The notes: a model not told the origin generated them from the sequence alone. A DNA stretch of 64,000 nt from Burkholderia savannae (GCF_001524445.2 NZ_CP013418.1:62001-126000), one strand, 5' to 3'. Positions 36,308 through 46,213 are shown, counted from the first letter of the stretch. Program-made: numbers and translations.

Positions 36308-36697
36308 ATGTTTTCACATGTCTGCATGGGCGTAACCGATATCGAACGCGCTTTTGCGTTCTATGAGCCGTTGATGGACGCGCTGCGGCTCGAGCTCAAG
36401 TTTCGCGATCCGCACGGCTGGACGGGTTGGAAGCCCGTCGATGCGCCGCGTCCGCTGTTCCTGATCGGCCGGCCGTTCGACGGCGCGCCGCCCGCGCCCG
36501 GCAACGGCCAGATGACCGCGTTCCTCGCGGCCGACCGCGCGACAGTGGACCGCGTGTACGCGCTCGCCCTGCAGGCGGGCGGCGCGAGCGAAGGCGCGCC
36601 CGGCTTGCGGCCTCATTACCATCCGAACTACTACGGCGCGTACTTTCGCGATCTCGACGGCAACAAGCTGTGCGTATGCTGCCACGAGCCGGAGTAA
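36308..36697 (+). CDS. VOC (glyoxalase/bleomycin resistance fold) protein
   Basis: A 129-residue single-chain VOC protein. It starts MFSHVCMGVTDIERAFAFYE, where the histidine is the first expected metal ligand, and ends YYGAYFRDLDGNKLCVCCHE with a late glutamate that could complete a metal site. The length fits two beta-alpha-beta-beta-beta units acting as a dimer. The substrate is unknown; members are lyases, dioxygenases or binding proteins. It is divergent from the AraC gene and could be regulated by it. Confidence 0.85.
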   Translation: MFSHVCMGVTDIERAFAFYEPLMDALRLELKFRDPHGWTGWKPVDAPRPLFLIGRPFDGAPPAPGNGQMTAFLAADRATVDRVYALALQAGGASEGAPGLRPHYHPNYYGAYFRDLDGNKLCVCCHEPE

Positions 36698-36890
36698 GTG
36701 TGCGCGCCGCCGAACGGCGGCGGGAACGCGAGCACGTGTTCGCAAGATCTTTCGACGGCCGCCGCGCGCGCGGCGACGGCGCTCGCATGCGCGGGAGAGC
36801 GGCCGTCGCTGCGCGCGGCAAAATGGCAAACGGCGCCGTGCGCACGCGTCTAGAATGGCGACATTACATTTTTCTTGCGGGGTACGGCAT

Positions 36891-37235
36891 ATGCGCGCAA
36901 TGGGGCTTGTGGCGGCGTTGGCCTGTTCACTGTCGATCGAGGGCGCGGCCGCCGGCGTTGCCGAGGACAACGTGCTGAGGGCCGCGCGTGCGATGCCTGA
37001 GCGATCGGCGGCGGCCGACTGCCGGCAATGGGCGCAGCCCGTCCCCGTCCATGCGCAGGACGGCGCGTCGTCAGGCTGGGTGCGCGCGCTCGTCGCGATG
37101 GCCGCCTACAACGCCGCGGCGGCGTCGAGCACGCCCCGTTCGCGCGAGACGGCCCGATCGCTGTGCGACGAGCATCGCGCGGCGATGTTCTCGAGCGAAC
37201 ACTACATGTTCGCGCCGCCGACGATGGCGCGCTGA
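36891..37235 (+). CDS. Small exported protein of unknown function
   Basis: A 114-residue predicted secreted protein. The N-terminus MRAMGLVAALACSLSIEGAAAG is a credible signal peptide cleaved near AAAG. The mature part has two cysteines (ADCRQW and SLCDEH), probably a disulfide, and an Ala-rich middle. GCGGGG precedes the ATG at moderate spacing; another ATG 36 bases upstream is in frame but would spoil the signal peptide. No family is recognised. A gap of 294 bases without a gene follows. Confidence 0.5.
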   Translation: MRAMGLVAALACSLSIEGAAAGVAEDNVLRAARAMPERSAAADCRQWAQPVPVHAQDGASSGWVRALVAMAAYNAAAASSTPRSRETARSLCDEHRAAMFSSEHYMFAPPTMAR

Positions 37236-37529
37236 TCGCGCGGCGCGATTTCTCCACGCGAGCGGCGGCGGACAAGCCGCCCGCGCTCCACCGGGTGCGT
37301 TCGTCGCGACGGCGCGAGTCGTGCCGTCGCGCACGCGTCGCCGCTTCCACGCCCGCGCCGAGCTGCGCGGCCGTCACGTGGGCCTTCGCAGGACGCCTGT
37401 CCGGGCGATTGGCGTCATCGTATCGATAGTCGGCGCGATTGCATCGCTTCGAGCGGATCGGGCGATCTACGCTGAATGGGCGCGTCAAAGCACGCCGCAC
37501 CATCCAGAACCCGATCCAGGAGACATCCG

Positions 37530-38774
37530 ATGCCGTTCCCTATCGACGACCTCCCGGCGGCGATCCGCACGACGAAAGCGGTGCTGCGCGCCGCGCTGCC
37601 GAACCGCGCTCGGGTGTTTCGCGAGCTCGAAGGCGAAATCGCGCGGCAGGCCGACGCGATCCTCACCGATCGCGCGCAAGGCCGTGACACGATCGCCGTG
37701 CTGCGCTTCGCCGACATTGCCGCCGGCCGCGTCGATCCGGCGTCGCTCGCCGCGTTGAGAACGCGCGGCGCGTGCGTGATTCGCGGCGTGTTCGACGAAC
37801 GGCGGGCGAGCGACTGGAACGACGAGATCGCCGCGTACGTCGAGTCGAACCGGCTCGACGACAAGCTCGCGCATCGCGCCGAGGACCGCTATTTCGGCAC
37901 GCTCGCGTCGAGCAAGCCGCAGATCTACGGGATCTACTGGTCGAAGCCGCAGATCGCCGCGCGCCAGTCGCCCGAGCTGACGCAGGCGCGCGTGTTCCTG
38001 AACCGTCTGTGGCGCGCGCAGAGCGAAGGGCGCGTGCATTTCGATCCGGCGCGCGTGCCGGCCTACGCGGACCGCATCCGCCGGCGGCCGCCGGGCTCGT
38101 CGTCGCTCGGGCTGTCGCCGCACGTCGACGGCGGCTCCGTCGAGCGCTGGCTCGGGACGAATTTCCGGCGCGTCTATCGGCACGTGCTCGCGGGCGACTG
38201 GCGCGCGTACGATCCGTTCGACGCGGCGTTCCGGCCGGACGTCGAGGAGATTCCGTCGCCCGCCGTCTGCTCGATGTTCCGCACGTTTCAGGGCTGGACC
38301 GCGCTGACGCCGCAAGGGCCGGGCGACGGCACGCTGCAGTTGATCCCGATCGCGAACGCGATGGCCTACGTCGTGCTGCGCGCGCTGCAGGACGACGTGC
38401 CGGACGACGACCTGTGCGGCGCGCAGCCGGGCCGCGCGCTGTCGGTGCTGCCGGCGTGGCATGCGCCGCTGCTCGCCGCGCTCGTGCCGATTCCGCAGAT
38501 GCAGCCGGGCGACGCGGTGTTCTGGCACGGCGACGTCGTGCACGCGGTCGAGGACGCGCATCGCGGGACGGGCTACAGCAACGTGATGTACATCGCGTCG
38601 GCGCCCGGCTGCGCGAAGAACGACGCGTATCTGAAGCGGCAGTTGCCGAGCTTCCTGCGCGGCGAGAGCCCGCCGGATTTTCCGGCCGATCACTTCGAGA
38701 CCGATTTCACCGGGCGTGCCCAGGCGGGCGATTTGACCGAGCTGGGGCGCGAGCAGATGGGGTTCGGCTCGTGA
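37530..38774 (+). CDS. DUF1479 (YbiU-like) Fe(II)/2-oxoglutarate-type oxygenase
   Basis: A 414-residue protein of the DUF1479 family, which has the jelly-roll fold of non-haem iron oxygenases. Probable iron ligands are seen as SPHVDGGSVERW (His and Asp) and FWHGDVVHAVED (distal His). Other family segments are GACVIRGVFD near the N-terminus, IYGIYWSKPQ, and QGPGDGTLQLIPI. AGGAGA stands before the ATG at 37530. The substrate is unknown. The gene appears monocistronic and convergent with the PDH-type E1 gene. Confidence 0.85.
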   Translation: MPFPIDDLPAAIRTTKAVLRAALPNRARVFRELEGEIARQADAILTDRAQGRDTIAVLRFADIAAGRVDPASLAALRTRGACVIRGVFDERRASDWNDEIAAYVESNRLDDKLAHRAEDRYFGTLASSKPQIYGIYWSKPQIAARQSPELTQARVFLNRLWRAQSEGRVHFDPARVPAYADRIRRRPPGSSSLGLSPHVDGGSVERWLGTNFRRVYRHVLAGDWRAYDPFDAAFRPDVEEIPSPAVCSMFRTFQGWTALTPQGPGDGTLQLIPIANAMAYVVLRALQDDVPDDDLCGAQPGRALSVLPAWHAPLLAALVPIPQMQPGDAVFWHGDVVHAVEDAHRGTGYSNVMYIASAPGCAKNDAYLKRQLPSFLRGESPPDFPADHFETDFTGRAQAGDLTELGREQMGFGS

Positions 38775-38895
38775 ACCGCGGCGGCGGGGGGCCGCGCCGC
38801 CGATTCGTGCCGTCGCGCCGACGCGTCGCCGCCGCCGCGTCCGTCGTCCGTTTGTCGTCGAGATGCGCCGGCCCGCACGCGCCTCGCCGGCACCG

Positions 38896-41619
38896 TCACC
38901 GTTCCCACGGCGGCGTGCGCGACGCGTCCTGCTTGCCGTACCGCGCGATCGCATCGCGCACGACGGCGCGCGTCGCAATCCCGTCGTCGGCGAGCGCGTG
39001 CAGCGCGGCGATCACGATCGACGCGCGATCGACCTCGAAGAACGCGCGCAGCGCCTGGCGCGTGTCGCTGCGGCCGAAGCCGTCGGTGCCGAGCGTCACG
39101 TAGCGGCGCGGCACGTACGCGCGGATCAGCTCGGGCAGCGCGCGCGCATAGTCGGTCGCGGCGATCACGGGCCCTTGCGTCGCGGCGAGCGCCGACGTGA
39201 CGTAGGGCGTCGCGGGTTCGTGCGCTTCGTCGGCGTCGAAGAGGCGCTGCGCGCGCTCGGCCGCGATGCCGTCGCGCTGCAGCTCGGTGAAGCTCGTCAC
39301 GCTCCAGACGGCCGCGTCGATTTGCCAGTCGTCGCGCAACATGCGCGCGGCCGCCAGCACCTCGCCGAGGATCGCGCCCGAGCCGAGCAACTGCACGCGC
39401 GCGGCGGGCAGCGCCGCCGCGTCGAGCGGGTACATGCCCTTGAGAACGCCGTCGCGAACCGCGTCGGCGCGCGCCGCGGGCAGCGACGGCTGCGCATAGT
39501 TCTCGTTCGTGACGGTCAGGTAGTAGAACGTGTCGCGCTGCCGCTCGACCATCTCGCGCATCCCTTCGTCGACGATCACCGCGACTTCGTACGCGAACGC
39601 CGGGTCCCACGCGCGGCAGTTCGGCACCGTCGACGCGGCGAGATGGCTCGTGCCGTCCTGATGCTGGAGCCCTTCGCCGCCGAGCGTCGTCTTGCCGGAC
39701 GTCGCGCCGATCAGGAAGCCGCGCGCGCGCTGGTCGGCGGCGGCCCAGATCAGGTCGCCGATCCGCTGGAAGCCGAACATCGAGTAATAGATGTAGAACG
39801 GCAGCATCGGCAGGTCGTGCACGCTGTACGACGTCGCGGCGGCGATCCACGACGACATCGCGCCCGCCTCCGAAATCCCTTCCTCGAGGATCTGTCCGCG
39901 CGTGTCCTCGCGGTAGTAGAGCATCGAGCCGAGGTCTTCCGGCTCGTAGCGCTGGCCGAGCGGCGAGTAGATGCCGACCTGCCGGAACAGGTTCGCCATC
40001 CCGAACGTTCGCGCCTCGTCGGCCACGACGGGCACGATGCGAGGCCCGAGCGCCGCGTCCTTCAGCAGGCCGCCCAGCATCCGCACGATCGCCATCGTCG
40101 TCGACATCTCGCGGCCGTCGGCGTCGAGCGCGAATTGCCCCCAGGAAGGCAACGACGGCACGGTCATGGCCGTCGCCGCCGCCGCCCGCCTTCTGGGCAG
40201 GCAGCCTCCCAGGGCAGCCCGGCGCGCATGCAGATATCGCATCTCCGGGCTGTCTTGCGCGGGCTTGTAGAACCGGAGCTGCTCGACGTCGTCGTCGGAC
40301 AGCGGCAGCCGGAAACGGTCGCGGAACGCGAGCAGGTGCTCGACGTCGAGCTTCTTCTGCTGATGAGTGGTCATCCGGCCCTGGCCGATCGCGCCCATGC
40401 CGAAGCCCTTCATCGTCTTCGCGAGGATCACGGTCGGCCTGCCCTCGTGCCGCAGCGCGCTGTCGTATGCGGCGTACAGCTTGCGCGCGTCGTGGCCTCC
40501 GCGGCGCAGCCGGTCGATGTCCTCGTCGCGCAGATGCGCGACGAGCGAAGCAAGCGCGTCGTCCTGGCCGAAGAAGCGTGCGCGGTTGTATGCGCCGTCG
40601 TTCGCGGAGAAGGTCTGGAACTGGCCGTCGACGGTCTGCGCGAACGCGCGCGCGAGCGCGCCCGTCGCGTCGCGCGCGAAGAGCGCGTCCCAGTCCGAGC
40701 CCCACAGCACCTTGATCACGTTCCATCCGGCGCCCGCGAACTGCGATTCGAGCTCGTCGACGATGCGGCCGTTGCCGCGCACCGGGCCGTCGAGCCGCTG
40801 CAGGTTGCAGTTGATCACGAACACGAGATTGTCGAGCCCCTCGCGCGCGGCGAGCGACAGCGCGCCGATCGATTCGGGCTCGTCCATCTCGCCGTCGCCG
40901 AAGAAGCCCCACACCTTGCGGCCGTCGGTGCGCAGGAGGCCGCGGTTTTGCAGATAGCGCATGAAGCGCGCCTGATAGATCGCGTTGATCGGGCCGATGC
41001 CCATCGAGCCCGTCGGGAACTGCCAGAAGTCGGGCATCAGCCACGGATGCGGATACGAGCACAGGCCCGGCCCGGAGATCTCGCGCCGGTAGTGCTCGAG
41101 CTGCGACTCGCTCAGGAAGCCTTCGAGGAACGCGCGCGCATAGACGCCCGGCGACGAATGCGGCTGGAAGTAGACGAGATCGCCGCCCGACGCGCCGCCC
41201 GCGGCGCGAAAGAAGTGGTTGAAACCGACCTCGAACAGATCGGCCGCCGACGCGTAGCTCGCGATGTGCCCGCCGAGTTCGCCGTATGCGCGGTTCGCGC
41301 GGACCACCATCGCGAGCGCGTTCCAGCGCAGCACCGCCGCGAGGCGCGCTTCGAGCTCCAGGTCGCCCGGATACGGCGGCTGCGCGTCGAGCGGGATCGT
41401 GTTCACGTACGGCGTCGCGTTCGCGTGCGGCGCGGCGAGCCGGCGGCGCGCCGCGTGCTCGGCGAGCTGCGCGAGCAGGAACTGCGCGCGCTCGGCGCCC
41501 GCATGCTCGACGACGCCGTCGAGCGCGTCGAGCCATTCGGCGGTTTCCTGCGGATCGGTGTCGTCGTGGCGGCGCGCGGCCGTGCTGACCGGGCGAATAC
41601 CGTTCGATAAGTCGTTCAT
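38896..41619 (-). CDS. Homodimeric PDH-type E1 component (MdeB/AceE-like 2-oxo acid dehydrogenase)
   Basis: A 907-residue thiamine-diphosphate enzyme of the AceE family. The TPP motif runs from GDGEMDEPES to VINCNLQRLDGPV; other conserved parts are YVNTIPLDAQPPYPGD, GGHIASYASAADL, HPWLMPDFWQFPTGSMGIGP and LAKTMKGFGMGAIGQG. No E2 or E3 gene is adjacent, so it must borrow them or act separately. The divergent neighbour is an Lrp-type regulator, the same layout as mdeR-mdeAB of Pseudomonas putida, where MdeB oxidises 2-oxobutyrate from methionine. That function is therefore plausible, but no methionine gamma-lyase gene is present here. A Pro/Arg/Ala-rich insertion (about residues 475-490) is unusual. 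Confidence 0.85.
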   Translation of the reverse strand: MNDLSNGIRPVSTAARRHDDTDPQETAEWLDALDGVVEHAGAERAQFLLAQLAEHAARRRLAAPHANATPYVNTIPLDAQPPYPGDLELEARLAAVLRWNALAMVVRANRAYGELGGHIASYASAADLFEVGFNHFFRAAGGASGGDLVYFQPHSSPGVYARAFLEGFLSESQLEHYRREISGPGLCSYPHPWLMPDFWQFPTGSMGIGPINAIYQARFMRYLQNRGLLRTDGRKVWGFFGDGEMDEPESIGALSLAAREGLDNLVFVINCNLQRLDGPVRGNGRIVDELESQFAGAGWNVIKVLWGSDWDALFARDATGALARAFAQTVDGQFQTFSANDGAYNRARFFGQDDALASLVAHLRDEDIDRLRRGGHDARKLYAAYDSALRHEGRPTVILAKTMKGFGMGAIGQGRMTTHQQKKLDVEHLLAFRDRFRLPLSDDDVEQLRFYKPAQDSPEMRYLHARRAALGGCLPRRRAAAATAMTVPSLPSWGQFALDADGREMSTTMAIVRMLGGLLKDAALGPRIVPVVADEARTFGMANLFRQVGIYSPLGQRYEPEDLGSMLYYREDTRGQILEEGISEAGAMSSWIAAATSYSVHDLPMLPFYIYYSMFGFQRIGDLIWAAADQRARGFLIGATSGKTTLGGEGLQHQDGTSHLAASTVPNCRAWDPAFAYEVAVIVDEGMREMVERQRDTFYYLTVTNENYAQPSLPAARADAVRDGVLKGMYPLDAAALPAARVQLLGSGAILGEVLAAARMLRDDWQIDAAVWSVTSFTELQRDGIAAERAQRLFDADEAHEPATPYVTSALAATQGPVIAATDYARALPELIRAYVPRRYVTLGTDGFGRSDTRQALRAFFEVDRASIVIAALHALADDGIATRAVVRDAIARYGKQDASRTPPWER

Positions 41620-41747
41620 GCGGGGCTCCGGGCGGGGCGGAAACTGGGAAGCGACAACGGCAGCAACAGCCGTCAAGGTTATCCACCGCGCCGCAGAATG
41701 TGCATCTCTTTTGGCTCGAATTTTGGTTTCGTGTAACGTGGTAATTC

Positions 41748-41768
41748 CTGAAAAATCGTCGTTTTCAG
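41748..41768. promoter_or_regulatory. Inverted repeat CTGAAAA-N7-TTTTCAG
   Basis: Perfect 7-bp arms at 41748-41754 and 41762-41768 in the 161-base divergent region, ending 12 bases before the Lrp-type start. Lrp proteins bind AT-rich dyads of this kind, so it is a candidate site for autoregulation and control of the E1 gene. Confidence 0.5.
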
Positions 41769-41780
41769 AAGATTTGCACT

Positions 41781-42308
41781 ATGAGCGCTCCTTCCCGCCG
41801 GCTGGACCGGATCGACATCGGCATCCTCAACCAACTGCAGCAGAACGCGCGGATCACGAACGCCGAGCTCGCGCGCGCGGTGAATCTGTCGCCGACGCCG
41901 TGCTTCAACCGCGTCCGCGCGCTCGAGAAGCTCGGCCTCATCAAGCAACAGGTGACGCTGCTGAATCCGGAGCCGCTCGGGCTGCGGATCAACGTGTTCA
42001 TCCAGGTGAGCCTCGAAAAGCAGGTCGAGGACGCGCTGCGCCGCTTCGAAGAAGCGATCGACAAGCGGCCCGAGGTGATGGAGTGCTATCTGATGTCGGG
42101 CGACGCCGATTACCTGCTGCGCGTCGTCGTGCCGAGCATGAAGAGCCTCGAGCGGTTCATCCTCGATCAGTTGACGACGATCCCCGGCGTGTCGAACATC
42201 CGGTCGAGCTTCGCGCTCAAGCAAGTCCGCTACCGGACCGCGCTGCCGCTGCCCGCGGGCGGGCTCACGCTCGCGGGCGACGACGACGAATCGAACGAAT
42301 GGGTGTGA
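41781..42308 (+). CDS. Lrp/AsnC family transcriptional regulator
   Basis: A 175-residue regulator with an N-terminal helix-turn-helix ([20 protein letters not shown], then [18 protein letters not shown]) and a C-terminal RAM ligand domain ([52 protein letters not shown]). It is divergent from the PDH-type E1 gene and, like MdeR or BkdR, most likely controls it in response to an amino acid. The C-terminal tail of about 15 acidic residues is longer than in typical Lrp. Confidence 0.92.
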   Translation: MSAPSRRLDRIDIGILNQLQQNARITNAELARAVNLSPTPCFNRVRALEKLGLIKQQVTLLNPEPLGLRINVFIQVSLEKQVEDALRRFEEAIDKRPEVMECYLMSGDADYLLRVVVPSMKSLERFILDQLTTIPGVSNIRSSFALKQVRYRTALPLPAGGLTLAGDDDESNEWV

Positions 42309-42410
42309 GTGACGCCGCTCGCGCGTGCGTCTGCGGCGCTGCGCGCGCATCCGAATATTGCCGGGTAATCCTGATACCCGTATCGGCTGTACCACTCAAC
42401 TCACTGTTTT

Positions 42411-42440
42411 TTATAGGTTTTTTCGTTTGCCTGGTATAAA
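42411..42440 (+). promoter_or_regulatory. Probable leuC promoter with extended -10
   Basis: TGGTATAAA (42432-42440) is an extended -10 element in an AT-rich stretch, 72 bases before leuC; no clear -35 is needed with the TG motif. A dyad CGGGTA/TACCCG (42362-42380) lies upstream and could be an operator. Confidence 0.5.
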
Positions 42441-42511
42441 AATGCGCGCGTCGCGTGGCATAATCGAGCGCATCGAACGCTTGTTCGCCGTTATAACGAC
42501 CCCGCATACCC

Positions 42512-43921
42512 ATGGCACAGACTCTCTACGACAAATTGTGGAATTCGCACGTCGTCCACACCGAAGAGGACGGCACCGCATTGCTCTACATCGATCGCCA
42601 GTTGCTGCACGAAGTCACGAGCCCGCAGGCGTTCGAGGGGCTGAAGCTCGCGCAGCGCCCGGTGTGGCGAATCAGCGCGAATCTCGCGGTGTCCGATCAC
42701 AACGTGCCGACGACGGACCGCAGCCACGGCATCGCCGATCCGGTGTCGAAGCTGCAGGTCGACACGCTCGACGCGAACTGCGACGCGTTCGGCATCACCC
42801 AGTTCAAGATGAACGACGTGCGCCAGGGCATCGTGCACATCATCGGCCCGGAGCAGGGCGCGACGCTGCCGGGCATGACGATCGTGTGCGGCGATTCGCA
42901 CACGTCGACGCACGGCGCGTTCGGCGCGCTCGCGCACGGCATCGGCACGTCGGAAGTCGAGCATGTGCTCGCGACGCAGACGCTGCTGCAGAAAAAGAGC
43001 AAGAACATGCTCGTGAAGGTCGAGGGCCAGTTGCCGCGCGGCTGCACCGCGAAGGACATCGTGCTCGCGATCATCGGCAGGATCGGCACCGCGGGCGGCA
43101 CCGGCTACGCGATCGAATTCGGCGGCTCGACGATCCGCGCGCTGTCGATGGAAGGCCGGATGACGGTCTGCAACATGGCGATCGAAGCGGGCGCGCGCGC
43201 CGGCATGGTCGCCGTCGACGACACGACGGTCGAGTACCTGAAGGGCCGCCCGTTCGTGCCGACGGGCGCGGAATGGGATCAAGCCGTCGAGTACTGGCGC
43301 CAATTCACGTCCGACGAAGGCGCGCAGTTCGACCGCGTCGTCGAGCTGAACGCGGCCGAGATCGTGCCGCAGGTCACGTGGGGCACGTCGCCGGAGATGG
43401 TCACGTCGATCGACGGCCGCGTGCCCGATCCCGAGCGTGAAAAGGACCCGGTCAAGCGCGACGCGATGGAGCGCGCGCTCGCGTACATGGCGCTCACGCC
43501 GGACACGCCGATCGAGGCGATCAAGGTCGACAAGATCTTCATCGGCTCGTGCACGAACGCGCGCATCGAGGACATCCGCGCGGCCGCGTACGTGGTGAAG
43601 AAGCTGAATCGCCGCGTCGCGTCGAACGTGCGGCTCGCGATGGTCGTGCCGGGCTCGGGCCTCGTGAAGGCGCAGGCCGAGCGCGAAGGGCTCGACAAGG
43701 TGTTCACGGAAGCCGGCTTCGAATGGCGCGAGCCGGGCTGCTCGATGTGCCTCGCGATGAACGCCGACCGGCTCGAGCCGGGCGAGCGCTGCGCGTCGAC
43801 GTCGAACCGCAACTTCGAAGGCCGGCAGGGCCAGGGCGGCCGCACGCACCTCGTCAGCCCGGCGATGGCGGCGGCGGCGGCGATCGAAGGCCACTTCGTC
43901 GACATTCGCAAGCTGGGGTGA
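42512..43921 (+). CDS. leuC: 3-isopropylmalate dehydratase large subunit
   Basis: A 469-residue aconitase-fold subunit which, with LeuD, isomerises 2- to 3-isopropylmalate in leucine synthesis. The cluster cysteines are in [15 protein letters not shown] and in [35 protein letters not shown] carries the substrate-side residues. The start [15 protein letters not shown] is standard. It leads leuC-entericidin-leuD-leuB. Confidence 0.98.
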   Translation: MAQTLYDKLWNSHVVHTEEDGTALLYIDRQLLHEVTSPQAFEGLKLAQRPVWRISANLAVSDHNVPTTDRSHGIADPVSKLQVDTLDANCDAFGITQFKMNDVRQGIVHIIGPEQGATLPGMTIVCGDSHTSTHGAFGALAHGIGTSEVEHVLATQTLLQKKSKNMLVKVEGQLPRGCTAKDIVLAIIGRIGTAGGTGYAIEFGGSTIRALSMEGRMTVCNMAIEAGARAGMVAVDDTTVEYLKGRPFVPTGAEWDQAVEYWRQFTSDEGAQFDRVVELNAAEIVPQVTWGTSPEMVTSIDGRVPDPEREKDPVKRDAMERALAYMALTPDTPIEAIKVDKIFIGSCTNARIEDIRAAAYVVKKLNRRVASNVRLAMVVPGSGLVKAQAEREGLDKVFTEAGFEWREPGCSMCLAMNADRLEPGERCASTSNRNFEGRQGQGGRTHLVSPAMAAAAAIEGHFVDIRKLG

Positions 43922-43923
43922 GC

Positions 43924-44067
43924 ATGAAGGCTTCGATCTTCCGGCGCGTCGCCGCCTTGCTCGCGCTGACGGGCTTCGTGCTCGGCCTTGCCGGCTGCAA
44001 CACGGTCGCGGGCATGGGCGAGGACATCAACGCCGCCGGCCGCGCGATCAAGCGCGCGGCGGACTGA
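43924..44067 (+). CDS. Entericidin A/B family lipoprotein
   Basis: A 47-residue lipoprotein precursor. After MKASIFRRVAALLALTG comes the lipobox LAGC, so the mature chain starts at the cysteine and has about 23 residues (CNTVAGMGEDINAAGRAIK), matching the entericidin core GxGxDI..AGxxI. Entericidins are small envelope lipoproteins associated with stress and cell lysis control. The gene begins two bases after the leuC stop and lies 77 bases before leuD, so it is transcribed with leucine genes. The position is conserved in Burkholderia relatives, by memory. Confidence 0.9.
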   Translation: MKASIFRRVAALLALTGFVLGLAGCNTVAGMGEDINAAGRAIKRAAD

Positions 44068-44144
44068 CGGCGCGCGCGAGCGCGCCGACTCGGGATTCGA
44101 TTTCGCCGGCCCGCGCGGCCGGCCTCCAATCTGGTTGACGGATC

Positions 44145-44795
44145 ATGGAAAAATTCAATGTGCATACCGGCGTCGTGGCGCCGCTCGATCGCGAGAACGT
44201 CGACACCGACGCGATCATTCCGAAGCAGTTCCTGAAGTCGATCAAGCGCACGGGCTTCGGCCCGAACGCGTTCGACGAGTGGCGCTATCTCGATCACGGC
44301 GAGCCCGGCCAGGACAACTCGAAGCGGCCGCTCAATCCGGATTTCGTGCTGAACCAGCCGCGCTACCAGGGCGCGTCGATCCTGCTCGCGCGCAAGAACT
44401 TCGGCTGCGGCAGCTCGCGCGAGCACGCGCCGTGGGCGCTGCAGCAGTACGGCTTTCGCGCGATCGTCGCGCCGAGCTTCGCCGACATCTTCTTCAACAA
44501 CTGCTACAAGAACGGCCTGCTGCCGATCGTGCTGAGCGAGCAGCAGGTCGACCATCTGTTCAACGAGACGTACGCGTTCAACGGCTATCAGCTGACGATC
44601 GATCTGCAGGCGCAGGTCGTGCGCGCGCCGGACGGCCGCGAGTATCCGTTCGAGATCACCGCGTTCCGCAAGTACTGCCTCGTGAACGGCTTCGACGACA
44701 TCGGGCTCACGCTTCGCCACGCGGACAAGATCCGCCAGTTCGAAGCCGAGCGGCTCGCGAAGCAGCCGTGGCTCAACAACCGGCTGATCGGCTGA
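44145..44795 (+). CDS. leuD: 3-isopropylmalate dehydratase small subunit
   Basis: A 216-residue swivelling domain that completes isopropylmalate isomerase with LeuC. Family motifs are [38 protein letters not shown] and [17 protein letters not shown]. Normal length. It follows the entericidin gene by 77 bases. Confidence 0.98.
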   Translation: MEKFNVHTGVVAPLDRENVDTDAIIPKQFLKSIKRTGFGPNAFDEWRYLDHGEPGQDNSKRPLNPDFVLNQPRYQGASILLARKNFGCGSSREHAPWALQQYGFRAIVAPSFADIFFNNCYKNGLLPIVLSEQQVDHLFNETYAFNGYQLTIDLQAQVVRAPDGREYPFEITAFRKYCLVNGFDDIGLTLRHADKIRQFEAERLAKQPWLNNRLIG

Positions 44796-44886
44796 CGTTT
44801 TTCGTTTCTCGCGCGAGCGCGCGGCCGGGCACGGCGGCGCGCCCGCTTCGCCCGAAACCAATCCTCCATCTAGTCAGGAATTTCGC

Positions 44887-45954
44887 ATGAAGATTGCAGT
44901 GCTGCCCGGCGACGGCATCGGTCCGGAAATCGTCAACGAAGCGGTGAAGGTGCTGAACGCGCTCGACGAGAAATTCGAGCTCGAAACCGCGCCCGTCGGC
45001 GGCGCCGGCTACGAGGCGAGCGGCCATCCGCTGCCGGATGCGACGCTGAAGCTGGCGAAGGAAGCGGACGCGATCCTGTTCGGCTCGGTCGGCGACTGGA
45101 AATACGACTCGCTCGAGCGCGCGCTGCGCCCCGAGCAGGCGATCCTCGGGCTGCGCAAGCATCTCGAGCTGTTCGCGAACTTCCGGCCGGCGATCTGCTA
45201 TCCGCAGCTCGTCGACGCGTCGCCGCTCAAGCCCGAGCTGGTCGCGGGCCTCGACATCCTGATCGTGCGCGAGCTGAACGGCGACATCTACTTCGGCCAG
45301 CCGCGCGGCGTGCGCGCGGCGCCGGACGGCCCGTTCGCCGGCGCGCGCGAGGGCTTCGACACGATGCGCTATTCGGAGCCGGAAGTGCGCCGCATCGCGC
45401 ACGTCGCGTTCCAGGCCGCGCGCAAGCGGCAGAAGAAGCTGCTGTCGGTCGACAAGTCGAACGTGCTGGAGACGTCGCAGTTCTGGCGCGACGTGATGAT
45501 CGACGTATCGAAGGAATACGCGGACGTCGAGCTGTCGCACATGTACGTCGACAACGCGGCGATGCAGCTCGCGAAGGCGCCGAAGCAGTTCGACGTGATC
45601 GTGACGGGCAACATGTTCGGCGACATCCTGTCGGACGAGGCGTCGATGCTGACGGGCTCGATCGGCATGCTGCCGTCGGCGTCGCTCGACAAGAACAACA
45701 AGGGCTTGTACGAGCCGTCGCACGGCTCCGCGCCGGACATCGCGGGCAAGGGCGTCGCGAACCCGCTCGCGACGATCCTGTCGGCCGCGATGCTGCTGCG
45801 CTATTCGCTGAACCGCGCCGAGCAGGCGGACCGGATCGAGCGTGCGGTCAGGAAGGTGCTCGAGGCGGGTTACCGGACGGGCGACATCGCGACGCCGGGC
45901 TGCAACAAGGTCGGCACGGCGACGATGGGCGACGCGGTCGTCGCGGCACTGTAA
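44887..45954 (+). CDS. leuB: 3-isopropylmalate dehydrogenase
   Basis: A 355-residue NAD-dependent beta-decarboxylating dehydrogenase giving 2-oxoisocaproate for leucine. Motifs are [47 protein letters not shown] and the NAD loop [18 protein letters not shown]. The catalytic lysine and tyrosine lie in DKSNVLETS and DTMRYSEPE. It ends the leu genes; a 328-base gap with a leader ORF precedes asd. Confidence 0.98.
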   Translation: MKIAVLPGDGIGPEIVNEAVKVLNALDEKFELETAPVGGAGYEASGHPLPDATLKLAKEADAILFGSVGDWKYDSLERALRPEQAILGLRKHLELFANFRPAICYPQLVDASPLKPELVAGLDILIVRELNGDIYFGQPRGVRAAPDGPFAGAREGFDTMRYSEPEVRRIAHVAFQAARKRQKKLLSVDKSNVLETSQFWRDVMIDVSKEYADVELSHMYVDNAAMQLAKAPKQFDVIVTGNMFGDILSDEASMLTGSIGMLPSASLDKNNKGLYEPSHGSAPDIAGKGVANPLATILSAAMLLRYSLNRAEQADRIERAVRKVLEAGYRTGDIATPGCNKVGTATMGDAVVAAL

Positions 45955-46046
45955 GCGCCGCGAGCGCGGCGCGCGTTCGACGCGGCGCGTCGTCGCAACA
46001 AGGACGGGCGGCTCCGAAAACGGGGTCCGTCCGGTTTTAGCGGCCG

Positions 46047-46075
46047 TTGTGCGGCCACCGAGGTTTGTGTAGACT
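46047..46075 (+). promoter_or_regulatory. Possible asd promoter
   Basis: TTGTGC (46047-46052) and TAGACT (46070-46075) are spaced exactly 17 bases. The predicted transcription start, about seven bases after the -10, falls at or near the ATG of the leader ORF at 46082, so a leaderless start is possible. The hexamers are only partial matches. Confidence 0.35.
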
Positions 46076-46081
46076 CGAACG

Positions 46082-46198
46082 ATGGCGACTTCCCTGATCT
46101 CCCCGGTCTCGAAACTCCACGGCAATCAAGCCCGTGCGGGTGCGCGCGCCATCGTCATCGGCAAAATCATCATCACGAAAACGATCACGAAAATCTGA
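46082..46198 (+). CDS. Putative leader peptide of asd, rich in Ile, Thr and Lys codons
   Basis: A 38-codon frame beginning MATSLISPVSKLHG and ending with KIIITKTITKI directly before TGA. The last 11 codons are only Lys, Ile and Thr, the products of the aspartate pathway that asd serves (methionine is missing). A GC-rich hairpin follows within 16 bases of the stop. This is the layout of transcription-attenuation leaders such as thrL. No ribosome site is visible; the ATG could be at the 5' end of the mRNA. The peptide itself would have no function beyond ribosome stalling. Confidence 0.5.
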   Translation: MATSLISPVSKLHGNQARAGARAIVIGKIIITKTITKI

Positions 46199-46213
46199 TC
46201 GTCGTCCGTCGTG

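Noticed and set aside
38863..41610. 915-codon plus-strand frame opposite the PDH-type E1 gene
   Set aside because: Antisense shadow; no family features.
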